Under the pieces are notes generated by a model that did not search any database, was not told the DNA's origin, and saw nothing but the letters and a program-made list of their open reading frames with translations. From NCBI RefSeq assembly GCF_037477895.1, contig NZ_CP132744.1, positions 2,418,001 to 2,482,000 of the forward strand: DNA of 64,000 bases. Direction: 5' to 3'. The stretch is from Mycetohabitans endofungorum (GTDB lineage Bacteria > Pseudomonadota > Gammaproteobacteria > Burkholderiales > Burkholderiaceae). The position numbers were made by a program, and so were the translations under genes. Positions within the stretch are counted from its first letter, which is position 1. Each line of letters begins with the position of its first letter. Positions 31,042-39,504 of the stretch are shown here, in pieces.

Positions 31042-31833
31042 ATGACTTACACGTCAATTCTGCTCGACATCGACGCAGCCGCTCACGTCGCAACCATTAC
31101 GCTGAACCGCCCGGACAAGCTCAACAGCTTCACCCGCGCGATGCACGCCGAGCTACGCGCGGCGCTGGATGAAGTGCAGCACTCGGGTGCCCGGGCGCTG
31201 GTCCTGACAGGCGCTGGCAAGGCATTTTGCGCGGGTCAGGACCTCGAGGACCTCGACTTCACGCCCGGCCATGAAACCGACCTGGGCGAGCTAATCGATC
31301 AAAACTTCAATGCACTCGTGCGGCGGCTGCAGCAGCTGCCGCTGCCGGTGACCGCAGCGGTCAACGGCACCGCAGCCGGCGCCGGCGCAAACTTGGCGTT
31401 GGCATGCGACATCACACTTGCCGCGCGTTCGAGCCGTTTCATCCAGGCTTTCGTGAAGATCGGGTTGGTACCGGACACTGGCGGCACGTGGACGCTGCCA
31501 CGACGAGTCGGTATCGCTCGCGCGCTGGGACTGTCGCTCACTGGCGAGAAGCTTAGCGCGGAAAAGGCTGAAGCGTGGGGCCTGATCTGGCGCGTCGTTG
31601 ATGATGCGGCCCTTCTGCCACAAGCGCGAGAGCTCGCCGCGGAACTCGCGCAGCAGCCCACCGCCGCGATCGTCGCGACCCGACAGGCCATCCGCAGCGG
31701 CGCAACGCTGGATTTGGATGTACAGCTGGATCTTGAACGCGACCTGCAGCGCAAGCTTGGCGTGTCGCACGACTATGCGGAAGGCGTGCGCGCGTTCATC
31801 GAGAAACGTCAACCCCGTTTTGACGGACACTGA
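31042..31833 (+). CDS. paaG: 2-(1,2-epoxy-1,2-dihydrophenyl)acetyl-CoA isomerase PaaG
   Basis: Crotonase-fold protein of 263 residues that converts the ring-epoxide to the oxepin-CoA. AFCAGQDLEDL and GTAAGAGANLALACD form the oxyanion hole. The usual second catalytic Glu is replaced by Asp in GLVPDTGGTW, the pattern known for PaaG isomerases and absent from the hydratase at 27.1 kb. AGGAGG lies just before the ATG. It is followed by paaI after 1 base. Confidence 0.92.
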   Translation: MTYTSILLDIDAAAHVATITLNRPDKLNSFTRAMHAELRAALDEVQHSGARALVLTGAGKAFCAGQDLEDLDFTPGHETDLGELIDQNFNALVRRLQQLPLPVTAAVNGTAAGAGANLALACDITLAARSSRFIQAFVKIGLVPDTGGTWTLPRRVGIARALGLSLTGEKLSAEKAEAWGLIWRVVDDAALLPQARELAAELAQQPTAAIVATRQAIRSGATLDLDVQLDLERDLQRKLGVSHDYAEGVRAFIEKRQPRFDGH

Positions 31834-31834
31834 T

Positions 31835-32305
31835 ATGGACCACTCTCCTCTCACCGACGCCGAACCCGGCGTGGTGCAAGCCGAGCTGCTCGCGCGCGAC
31901 TGTGCCGCGGCGATGTACGAGAACGATGCGTGCACCCGCTGGCTCGGCATTCAGATAGTTGAAATTCGGCCCGGCTACGCGCGCGCGACGATGCAGGTGC
32001 GCGCCGAATTTCTGAATGGCCACGATATCTGCCACGGTGGATTGATCTTCACGCTTGCCGATTCGGCATTCGCATTTGCGTGCAACACTTATAACGTGAA
32101 TACGGTGGCAGCCGGATGCACGATCGAATACCTGCGGCCGGTGCACCGCGGCGACGCGCTGACCGCGGAAGCCGTGGAGCAGGTGCGATCTGGGCGCACC
32201 GGCCTCTACGATATCCGTGTGACCAATCGCGCCGGCGAGCCGGTCGCGATGTTTCGCGGCAAGTCGGCACACATCAAAGGAAACGTCATTCGATCGAACG
32301 ATTGA
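31835..32305 (+). CDS. paaI: Hydroxyphenylacetyl-CoA thioesterase PaaI
   Basis: A 156-residue hotdog-fold thioesterase. The core GHDICHGGLIFTLADSAFAFACN carries the conserved HGG and catalytic Asp. It is thought to rescue CoA from dead-end hydroxyphenylacetyl-CoA esters. I chose the ATG at 31835, one base after the paaG stop; the longer upstream frame overlaps paaG wholly and is not coding-like. Confidence 0.92.
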   Translation: MDHSPLTDAEPGVVQAELLARDCAAAMYENDACTRWLGIQIVEIRPGYARATMQVRAEFLNGHDICHGGLIFTLADSAFAFACNTYNVNTVAAGCTIEYLRPVHRGDALTAEAVEQVRSGRTGLYDIRVTNRAGEPVAMFRGKSAHIKGNVIRSND

Positions 32306-32351
32306 CGCCCGCTACAAGCTACGGGACAGACACAGCAATAAGGAGATTTTA

Positions 32352-33659
32352 ATGAACACTGCCCTGCCGCCGGAGCCAATTGAAAAAGCCAGTCGCGACG
32401 AACTACAGGCCCTGCAGCTGGAAAGGCTGAAAAAAACGCTAGCGCACGCGTATACACATTCACTAGTGTATAAGCGCAAATTTAATGAAGCGGGCGTGCA
32501 TCCGGACGACTTGAAAACGCTGTCGGACTTATCCCGCTTCCCGTTCACGACGAAGCAAGACTTTCGCGATAGCTATCCGTTCGGCATGTTCGCCGTGCCA
32601 ATGGACCAGGTCTCGCGCATCCACGGTTCGTCCGGCACCACCGGAAAGCCGACCGTGGTCGGCTACACGGCCAACGATATCGACATGTGGGCCAACCTCA
32701 TGGCGCGCTCCATCCGCGCAGCAGGGGCGCAGCGCGGCGACAAGGTCCATGTCAGCTACGGCTACGGGCTCTTTACTGGTGGGCTGGGCGCGCACTACGG
32801 GGCAGAACGCGCGGGCCTGACCGTGATCCCGTTCGGTGGCGGGCAGACCGAGAAGCAAGTCCAGCTGATCCAGGATTTTCGCCCCGACATCATCATGGTC
32901 ACGCCGAGCTACATGCTATCGATCGCCGATGAATTCGAGCGACGGGGCCTGGATCCGGCCGAATCGTCGTTGCGCATCGGCATTTTCGGCGCGGAGCCGT
33001 GGACCAACGACATGCGCGCGGCGATCGAGAAACGCATGAGCATCGACGCGGTCGACATCTATGGGCTGTCAGAGATCATCGGCCCCGGCGTCGCCTCCGA
33101 ATACGCGGAAACCAAGGACGGCCCGACGATCTGGGAAGACCACTTCTATCCGGAAATCATCGATCCGGACACTGGTGAGGTGCTGCCCGAAGGCGTATTC
33201 GGCGAACTGGTGTTCACCTCGCTGACCAAAGAGGCTTTGCCAATCATCCGCTATCGTACCCGTGATCTAAGCCGGCTGCTGCCCGGCACCGCACGCGCGA
33301 TGCGGCGCCTGGAGAAGATCACTGGCCGCTGCGATGACATGATGATCATCCGGGGCGTGAACGTGTTCCCGTCACAAATCGAGGAGCTGTTGCTCAAGTA
33401 CGCCACCGTGCTTGCCCCTCACTACCAGATCGTGCTGACCAAGGAAGGTCCGCTCGACGTGATGACGATCCATGTCGAGCCCTGCCCGGGATCGGCACTG
33501 GACGAACGCGCAATCGAAGCGGCACGCGCAAGCCTAGCGCACGATGTCAAGGCGCTGGTCGGCGTCACGGCGCAAATCGCCGCCTTGCCAGTGAACAGCA
33601 TCGAGCGCTCAGTGGGTAAGGCGCGCCGCGTCGTGGACAAACGTCGTGCGTCAGCCTGA
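32352..33659 (+). CDS. paaK: Phenylacetate--CoA ligase PaaK
   Basis: A 435-residue adenylate-forming ligase that starts the pathway by making phenylacetyl-CoA. Motifs: P-loop HGSSGTTGKPTVVGYT, DIYGLSEIIGPG, RTRDLSRLLPG and the C-terminal lysine region NSIERSVGKARRVVD. AAGGAG stands ideally before the ATG. The oxygenase genes (paaABCDE) are not in this window. Confidence 0.95.
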   Translation: MNTALPPEPIEKASRDELQALQLERLKKTLAHAYTHSLVYKRKFNEAGVHPDDLKTLSDLSRFPFTTKQDFRDSYPFGMFAVPMDQVSRIHGSSGTTGKPTVVGYTANDIDMWANLMARSIRAAGAQRGDKVHVSYGYGLFTGGLGAHYGAERAGLTVIPFGGGQTEKQVQLIQDFRPDIIMVTPSYMLSIADEFERRGLDPAESSLRIGIFGAEPWTNDMRAAIEKRMSIDAVDIYGLSEIIGPGVASEYAETKDGPTIWEDHFYPEIIDPDTGEVLPEGVFGELVFTSLTKEALPIIRYRTRDLSRLLPGTARAMRRLEKITGRCDDMMIIRGVNVFPSQIEELLLKYATVLAPHYQIVLTKEGPLDVMTIHVEPCPGSALDERAIEAARASLAHDVKALVGVTAQIAALPVNSIERSVGKARRVVDKRRASA

Positions 33660-33697
33660 GGCCTGAGCCGATGGCGGCCACGCGCAACACGGCCGCT

Positions 33698-33802
33698 CAA
33701 CTGTTGAACAGCAGCGGCCACATCCGGCCGCCCAACTGTTGAGCAGCAGCAGCCACATCCAGCCACTCAACTATTGGGCAGCAGCAGCCACATCCGGCCG
33801 CC
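33698..33802 (-). repeat. 35-bp tandem repeat, three units, covering the mltA stop codon
   Basis: CAACTGTTGA-type blocks start at 33698, 33733 and 33768, an exact 35-base period. The unit at 33768 encodes the last residues of MltA and its TGA (GGRMWLLLPNS-stop); the other two lie beyond the stop, between mltA and paaK. Duplication of the 3' end of mltA is the simplest explanation. Confidence 0.8.
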
Positions 33803-35005
33803 CTGCTTCATCCGGCCCGCCAGGTCGCCCGCGTCATCACCTAGTCCCCAAAAGTAGTCGGCCCGCACGCCGCCTTTGATCGCGCTGCCCACGTCCTGCG
33901 CGAACACCAGCCGGTTCATCGGCTGATTCGACAATGGCCGGGTGGTCTGCAGGAATACCGGCGTGCCGAGCGGGATCGACGTCGGGTCAACCGCGATCGA
34001 GCGTTCGGGCGTGAGCGGCACCCCCAACGCACCGACCGGCCCGTCGGCTCCGCCGCTGGGCACGCCTTCGCTGGATGGCACTTCCTTGAAGAACACGAAG
34101 CGCGGATTCACATCCAGCAGAGCATCGACGCGCAACCGGTTCGCCCGGGCCCATGCCTTAATTCCCTGCATCGTCGCCTGCGCCGGTGAAAGCTCGCCAC
34201 GATCGATCAGCCAACGGCCGATCGAACGATACGGCTGGTTGTTGGTGCCACTGTAACCGACCCGCATCACCGTGCCGTCGTCGAGCAATACCCGGCCGGA
34301 GCCTTGCACCTGCAGAAAAAACGCCTCGATCGGATCGTCCACGTAGACAAGCTCGTTGCCGGCCAGCATGCCGGAGCGTATCAGCTGTGCACGCGGCGGC
34401 AACACCGCGTCCGGGCGGGCTGCCCTCGGCCAGCGATACAATGGGTACAGGTACGGCGCACGCCGGTACCGAGACCCATGCAACAACGGCTCGTAGTAGC
34501 CGGTGACGAGACCGTCGAGCGTGCCGTCGCTATTAGCCAGCACAAACGGCGTGAAGTACGTCTCAAAAAACGTACGCGCGGCGGCCACGTCAAGATCATC
34601 CAGTTGCTGCGCAGCAACACACGCACGCCGCCAATTCGCTAGCGTGTTCATGCGTGCACAGTTCTGCCGCAGCGCGCCGGTAGTTCCGATCAGGCTGTCC
34701 TCCTGCCAACCGGGCACCTGCTGCCAGCTGACCGGCGTGAGCCGCGCACTGATCAGCGCCTGCTGGCTTGGCGTGGCAACGACCGGCGGCACGTGCATCA
34801 CCGGCCGCACCGCACCGCTGCCACCGCATGACGCAAGCATCGCCGCTGCGACGATCGTCGCGATCAGTGTCGCGGCGCGGCCCCAGCGCCGCACACCGGC
34901 TGCATGCCGGTCCCTTGCGGCCGCCCGCCTCGGCCCGCTGCCATGCGCGCCACCGTTACCATACACGCAACCGTTAAAATGCTCGCTCGTTTCCCAAACC
35001 GTCAT
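33767..35005 (-). CDS. mltA: Membrane-bound lytic murein transglycosylase A (MltA), lipoprotein
   Basis: MltA cleaves peptidoglycan glycosidic bonds with 1,6-anhydro product formation in the periplasm. Visible motifs: GYYEPLLHGSR, QVQGSGRV, VGYSGTNNQPYRSIG, NPRFVFF and the C-terminal 3D domain with DPTSIPLGTPVFL and AQDVGSAIKG-VRADYFWG (catalytic Asp). A lipobox (MLASC) follows a hydrophobic stretch. With the ATG at 35005 the signal region is long (about 60 residues); the in-frame GTG at 34894 gives a textbook signal MRRWGRAATLIATIVAAAMLASC-type start, so the true start may be there. The open frame further upstream has no family similarity. Confidence 0.88.
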   Translation of the reverse strand: MTVWETSEHFNGCVYGNGGAHGSGPRRAAARDRHAAGVRRWGRAATLIATIVAAAMLASCGGSGAVRPVMHVPPVVATPSQQALISARLTPVSWQQVPGWQEDSLIGTTGALRQNCARMNTLANWRRACVAAQQLDDLDVAAARTFFETYFTPFVLANSDGTLDGLVTGYYEPLLHGSRYRRAPYLYPLYRWPRAARPDAVLPPRAQLIRSGMLAGNELVYVDDPIEAFFLQVQGSGRVLLDDGTVMRVGYSGTNNQPYRSIGRWLIDRGELSPAQATMQGIKAWARANRLRVDALLDVNPRFVFFKEVPSSEGVPSGGADGPVGALGVPLTPERSIAVDPTSIPLGTPVFLQTTRPLSNQPMNRLVFAQDVGSAIKGGVRADYFWGLGDDAGDLAGRMKQGGRMWLLLPNS

Positions 35006-35123
35006 GTCTGCGTTCTTCACCGCTTGCCCGTGGCTACTACCCACGGTTGAAATACTGCTGCCGATTGGATTGCTCGCGTACATCGTATGGTACGTGCGCC
35101 GCCCGCCGCGCAAGCGCGATTGA
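35004..35123 (+). CDS. Possible small membrane protein
   Basis: A 39-codon frame: a hydrophobic segment (VEILLPIGLLAYIVWYV) followed by a basic tail RRPPRKRD. Its ATG shares the CATG tetramer with the alternative mltA ATG on the other strand. The composition fits a one-pass inner-membrane miniprotein. There is no clear ribosome-binding site and no family recognised, so it may be chance. Confidence 0.3.
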   Translation: MSAFFTACPWLLPTVEILLPIGLLAYIVWYVRRPPRKRD

Positions 35124-35214
35124 CGCCCTGCGGCGCTGCGCCGGCCAGCCGCCACGGCGGTCCACGCCGAAGCGGTCGCGGCGCCGCGCCGCGCCGCGCC
35201 GCCATCGTGCGCGC

Positions 35215-35589
35215 TCAATGCAGCATGCGCGGCATGCACAGCGCAAATTCCGCTATCGGCGCCTCGAAGCGCGTACCGTCCTCGGCCACGCAAAAATACT
35301 CGCCGCGCATCGTGCCGACCGGCGTCGCAATGACCGCCCAACTCGTATATTCGAATTGCTCGCCCGGCCGCAGCAATGGCTGATGTCCGACGACCCCGAG
35401 TCCTTTGACCTCTTGCACCTTCGCCTCGCTGTCGGTAATGATCCAATGGCGCGCAATCAACTGCGAGGCAACCTGTCCGGTATTGCGTATCGTCAACGTG
35501 TAGGCAAACGCATATTGCTGGTGCTCCGGGTCGGACTGGTCCGGCAGATAGGCCGCCCGCGCCGAGACGCTCAATTCATACTGACTCAT
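35215..35589 (-). CDS. apaG: Protein ApaG
   Basis: A 124-residue fibronectin-III-like protein of the ApaG/DUF525 family (conserved RHWIITD, VVGHQPLLRPGEQFEYTSW, PVGTMRGEYFCV). The family is tied to Co2+/Mg2+ resistance phenotypes and diadenosine tetraphosphate metabolism, but its biochemical role is unsettled. The length is typical. Divergent from rpe. Confidence 0.94.
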   Translation of the reverse strand: MSQYELSVSARAAYLPDQSDPEHQQYAFAYTLTIRNTGQVASQLIARHWIITDSEAKVQEVKGLGVVGHQPLLRPGEQFEYTSWAVIATPVGTMRGEYFCVAEDGTRFEAPIAEFALCMPRMLH

Positions 35590-35719
35590 CCTGGATTCCG
35601 ATAAAGGTCGCGCAATACGGGCGCACGCTCACCCATGGCGCGGGCATGCAGATCCCTGCGCATCGCATTTTCGTTGATGCGCTTGCGTGTCGCAACCTGC
35701 AATGCGATGTGGCTGATAC

Positions 35720-35798
35720 GACGGGCTGACCCGACGTGGCTGGTCTGACGTGGCTAATCCGACGTGGTTGACGTGACGTAGCTAGCGTGACGCGATCC
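35720..35798. repeat. 14-bp degenerate tandem repeat between apaG and rpe
   Basis: Successive blocks beginning GACGTGG or GACGTAG start at 35733, 35747, 35761 and 35775, with degenerate copies on both sides (from 35720 and to about 35798). The region separates the divergent apaG and rpe genes and should hold both promoters. Confidence 0.7.
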
Positions 35799-35911
35799 AC
35801 TGACATGTCAATGCAGGCATCAGGGCGCCGCTCCCGGGCTAGGCTGGCGTCGCGCCGGCACGCTAGAATAACGCTTTGTTTGCCGCTCAGCGCCCGCCAA
35901 CGCATTCCAAG

Positions 35912-36583
35912 ATGACTTTTCGCATCGCCCCAAGCATTCTTTCCGCTGACTTCGCCCGCCTCGGCGAAGAAGTGCGCAACGTGGTCGCCGCCGGCGCCGA
36001 CTGGATCCACTTTGACGTGATGGACAACCATTACGTACCCAACCTGACGATCGGCCCGATGGTTTGTGAAGCGATCCGCCCGCACGTCAACGTGCCGATC
36101 GACGTGCATCTGATGGTCCGTCCGGTGGACCGCCTCGTGCCGGACTTCGCAAGGGCGGGCGCGAACGTGATCAGCTTCCATCCAGAGGCGTCCGACCATA
36201 TCGATCGCACTCTATCACTGATCCGGGACCACGGTTGCAAGGCGGGATTGGTATTCAATCCCGCCACGTCTTTGAACTACCTGGACCACGTGATGGACCG
36301 CGTCGACCTGGTGCTGATTATGTCGGTGAATCCCGGTTTCGGTGGACAGTCGTTCATTCCCGAGGCACTGAATAAGCTGCGCGAGGCGCGGCGGCGCATC
36401 GACGCGTATGCGGCACAGACGGGCCGCGAGATCCACCTGGAGGTGGACGGCGGCGTGAAGGCCGACAATATCGCGCAAATCGCGGCCGCCGGCGCCGATA
36501 CGTTTGTCGCGGGTTCGGCAATCTTCGGGCAGCCCGACTACCGACAGGTGATCAACCAGATGCGCGCTGCACTCAGACGGTGA
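35912..36583 (+). CDS. rpe: Ribulose-phosphate 3-epimerase
   Basis: A 223-residue TIM-barrel enzyme interconverting ribulose-5-phosphate and xylulose-5-phosphate. Metal and catalytic residues lie in [20 protein letters not shown] and EVDGGV; the phosphate-binding segment is AGSAIFG. The ATG at 35912 begins [18 protein letters not shown], the normal N-terminus. An earlier in-frame TTG is unnecessary. gph follows after 7 bases. Confidence 0.96.
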   Translation: MTFRIAPSILSADFARLGEEVRNVVAAGADWIHFDVMDNHYVPNLTIGPMVCEAIRPHVNVPIDVHLMVRPVDRLVPDFARAGANVISFHPEASDHIDRTLSLIRDHGCKAGLVFNPATSLNYLDHVMDRVDLVLIMSVNPGFGGQSFIPEALNKLREARRRIDAYAAQTGREIHLEVDGGVKADNIAQIAAAGADTFVAGSAIFGQPDYRQVINQMRAALRR

Positions 36584-36590
36584 GCGCGCG

Positions 36591-37331
36591 ATGACTGACA
36601 CCAGCCTGACACCGGTTGCCGATGACAATCGCCGCGGTGCGCCCCCCATCAGACCGGTCGAGGCCGCGATCGTCGATTTGGATGGCACGATGGTCGATAC
36701 CGCCGGCGATTTCACGGCGGCGCTCAACACGGTGCTCGGCGAGCTCGACTTGCCGCCGATCGATCAAGCCGAAGTCGTCGCCTACGTCGGCAAGGGCTCC
36801 GAGCACCTCGTGTGCAGCGTGCTGTCGGCACGCCTGCCGCCAACCAAGGTCGAGCAGCGGTTCGATGTGGCACTGGCCAGGTACCAGCGGGCATACGCGG
36901 TGGTCAATGGTCGCCACACGCGGCTCTACCCGGACGTGATCCGCGGGCTGGACGCATTCAGGGCTGCGCGGATCAAGCTTGCATGCGTGACCAACAAACC
37001 GCTTCGATTCGCGCTCGAGTTGCTCGAGCAGTATAACCTGCGGCCGTATTTCGAAGTGGTGTTCGGCGGCGACAGCCTGCCGCGGAAAAAGCCGGACCCG
37101 TTGCCAATGCTAGCCGCGTGCGACGCGCTCGGCGTGCCGCCCGCGCAGGCGGTCGCGATCGGCGACTCGGAAAACGACGCGCGCGCGGCGCGCGGCGCCG
37201 GGCTCGCGACGTTGACCGTACCATACGGTTACAACCACGGCCAACCTGTACAATCGATCGACTCGGATGGTATAGTGGGTTCGCTGCTGGAGGCGGCCAA
37301 CCGGGTGACGGCGCCACACGCCGCGCAATAG
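36591..37331 (+). CDS. gph: Phosphoglycolate phosphatase
   Basis: HAD-superfamily phosphatase, 246 aa. Motif I is VDLDGTMVDTAGDF (nucleophile Asp), motif II CVTNKP, motif III lysine in KKPDP and motif IV GDSENDARAARGAG. It removes 2-phosphoglycolate formed by DNA repair or photorespiration-like reactions. It shares an rpe-gph-trp arrangement seen in many proteobacteria; the N-terminus is about 20 residues longer than in E. coli. Confidence 0.94.
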   Translation: MTDTSLTPVADDNRRGAPPIRPVEAAIVDLDGTMVDTAGDFTAALNTVLGELDLPPIDQAEVVAYVGKGSEHLVCSVLSARLPPTKVEQRFDVALARYQRAYAVVNGRHTRLYPDVIRGLDAFRAARIKLACVTNKPLRFALELLEQYNLRPYFEVVFGGDSLPRKKPDPLPMLAACDALGVPPAQAVAIGDSENDARAARGAGLATLTVPYGYNHGQPVQSIDSDGIVGSLLEAANRVTAPHAAQ

Positions 37332-37361
37332 CATCCGTCCCAGGGTATCCGCAACATCGTC

Positions 37362-37436
37362 ATGTTTCTAAACAGAAAACGCAGTCTTGGCAGTATCGAC
37401 CGGGGAGCCTGGCCCTGGCGCCGCTGGCACGCCTGA
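37362..37436 (+). CDS. trpL: trp operon leader peptide TrpL
   Basis: A 24-codon frame with three Trp codons crowded at its end (residues 15-24 GAWPWRRWHA, then TGA), directly ahead of a terminator hairpin and of trpE. This is the signature of ribosome-mediated attenuation: when charged tRNA-Trp is scarce, the ribosome stalls on the Trp codons and the terminator is not formed. The start ATG lacks a clear ribosome-binding site. A TATAGT at 37271-37276 inside the gph 3' end is a possible -10 for the leader transcript. Confidence 0.75.
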   Translation: MFLNRKRSLGSIDRGAWPWRRWHA

Positions 37437-37450
37437 GCGCGATTGCGCGT

Positions 37451-37491
37451 CGAAACCCGTTGCTTGCCGGGTTTCGATTTCCCCGTTTTTT
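37451..37491 (+). terminator. trp attenuator terminator
   Basis: A 9-bp perfect stem CGAAACCCG / CGGGTTTCG with an 8-base loop begins 15 bases after the leader stop. It is followed by ATTTCCCCG and then TTTTTTGTTTT. The competing antiterminator pairing was not resolved by eye; CCGGGG at about 37410 can pair with part of the left arm. Confidence 0.65.
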
Positions 37492-37662
37492 GTTTTCGTT
37501 GTCGCCCCCGGCATCGCGGCCGTGTCCGCGCTACGCACCATGTAGCGCCGCCGCGTCCCGGTACGTTGGCTTCGGCACCTATGCTGCGGCCGGGCCGCGA
37601 CATTGGTTCAGTGCATACCGCGCCGTGCACCGAGCACCAATAGGACAATAGGACTTGCCAAC

Positions 37663-39168
37663 ATGACCGAGCTTGAATTCCAGTCCCTTGCCAACAAAGG
37701 TTACAACCGCATTGCGCTGATTGCTGAGGTGCTCGCCGACCTTGATACGCCGCTGTCGCTGTATCTGAAACTCGCTCACCCCGAACGAGGAGGCGCGAAT
37801 TCGTTTCTGCTCGAGTCGGTGGTCGGCGGCGAACGCTTCGGCCGCTATTCATTCATCGGCCTACCCTCGCGCACCTTGCTGCGTACGCGGCAAGCTGACG
37901 GCACCGGCATCACCGAAGTGGTGTGCGACGGCCAGGTCATCGAAACGCACGAAGGCGATCCGTTTGCATTCATTGCGCAGTTCCAGGCGCGTTTCAAAGT
38001 CGCGCTCCGACCCGGCATGCCCCGTTTCTGCGGCGGCCTGGCGGGCTACTTCGGCTACGACGCGGTGCGCTTCATCGAGAAGAAGCTCGCGCATTCGACG
38101 CCCAAGGACGATCTGGGCCTGCCGGACATCCAGCTGCTGCTGACCGAAGAAGTGGCAGTGATCGACAACCTGGCCGGCAAGCTCTACCTGATCGTCTACG
38201 CCGATCCGGGTGCACCGGAGGCGTACACGCGCGCCAAGCAGCGGCTGCGCGAATTGCGCAACCGGTTGCGCAGCCCGGCCCAGCCTCCGGTCACGTCGCC
38301 GACGGTGCGCACTGACACCTATCGCGAGTTCGCCAAGGACGACTATCTGGCCGCGGTGCGCAAAGCCAAGGAATACATTGCCGCCGGCGAACTGATGCAG
38401 GTGCAAGTCGGGCAGCGGATTTCGAAACCGTTTCGCGACCATCCCCTGTCGCTGTATCGCGTGCTGCGCTCGCTGAACCCGTCGCCGTATATGTATTTCT
38501 ACAACTTCGGTGACTTCCACGTGGTCGGCGCATCACCTGAGATCTTGGTGCGGCAGGAAGAGCGCGGCGGCGAGCAGATCGTGACGATCCGCCCGCTAGC
38601 CGGCACGCGCGCGCGCGGCAGTACGCCGGAGCGCGACGCGCAGTTGGCGACGGAGTTGCTGAACGACCCGAAGGAGATCGCCGAGCATGTGATGCTGATT
38701 GATCTCGCGCGCAATGACGTCGGCCGCATCGCGCAAACGGGCTCCGTGGTCGTCACTGACAAGATGGTGATCGAAAAATACTCGCACGTGCAGCATATCG
38801 TCAGCTCAGTCGAGGGCAAACTCAAGCCCGGCATGACGCCCTTCGATGTGCTGCGCGCCACATTCCCAGCCGGCACGCTGTCCGGCGCCCCGAAGGTCCG
38901 CGCGCTGGAATTGATCGATGAACTTGAGCCGGTCAAGCGCGGCCTGTACGGCGGCGCGGTCGGCTATCTGTCATTTTCTGGCGAAATGGATCTGGCGATC
39001 ACGATCCGCACCGGCGTGATCCACGACGGCAACTTGTACACGCAGGCCGCCGCCGGCATCGTCGCTGATTCGGTGCCTGAAGCGGAATGGCAGGAAACTG
39101 AGAACAAAGCGCGTGCCGTATTGCGCGCCGCCGAGCACGTGCAGGATGGCCTGGACGCGCAGTTCTGA
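37663..39168 (+). CDS. trpE: Anthranilate synthase component I
   Basis: A 501-residue chorismate-binding subunit making anthranilate from chorismate and ammonia. Conserved parts: LLES near the N-terminus for tryptophan feedback binding, IRPLAGTRARG, LIDLARNDVGRIA, VIEKYSHVQHIVSSVEG and TFPAGTLSGAPKVRALELI. The ATG at 37663 gives MTELEFQSLANKGYNRI with AGGA upstream. It is separated from trpG by 599 bases, which is unusually long. Confidence 0.96.
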   Translation: MTELEFQSLANKGYNRIALIAEVLADLDTPLSLYLKLAHPERGGANSFLLESVVGGERFGRYSFIGLPSRTLLRTRQADGTGITEVVCDGQVIETHEGDPFAFIAQFQARFKVALRPGMPRFCGGLAGYFGYDAVRFIEKKLAHSTPKDDLGLPDIQLLLTEEVAVIDNLAGKLYLIVYADPGAPEAYTRAKQRLRELRNRLRSPAQPPVTSPTVRTDTYREFAKDDYLAAVRKAKEYIAAGELMQVQVGQRISKPFRDHPLSLYRVLRSLNPSPYMYFYNFGDFHVVGASPEILVRQEERGGEQIVTIRPLAGTRARGSTPERDAQLATELLNDPKEIAEHVMLIDLARNDVGRIAQTGSVVVTDKMVIEKYSHVQHIVSSVEGKLKPGMTPFDVLRATFPAGTLSGAPKVRALELIDELEPVKRGLYGGAVGYLSFSGEMDLAITIRTGVIHDGNLYTQAAAGIVADSVPEAEWQETENKARAVLRAAEHVQDGLDAQF

Positions 39169-39504
39169 CAGGCCCGCCCCCATTGAGCGACGCGTGCCCG
39201 CCGCCAACCAGATTGAACGCGTGAACGCGTTGTCGGCAGCCGCACTGTGTCATTTGGGTCGACAGGCCCGCGCGCGAAACGCTACAATGAACCCGACCGA
39301 CCCGGCCAACGCGCCGGGCCGCTATTTCAGCCAGGCGTAACCCATGCTTCGAACCACGTTGACCCGTGCAGCCCAGTGGTGGCGCTTCCGCTAGGAAGCG
39401 GCACGTCGTGGTTCGCCCACCGCACCTTGCCGCCGTATCCGGTGGCAGGTTGACAACCCTGATAGTGCTACGGTACGGCGGCTCCAAGCTCAAGGAGATT
39501 GCCG
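39169..39504. other. trpE-trpG spacer, left part
   Basis: No gene recognised. It contains a small hairpin CGCTTCC-GCTA-GGAAGCG (39383-39400) without a T-run, so probably not a terminator. Confidence 0.4.
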
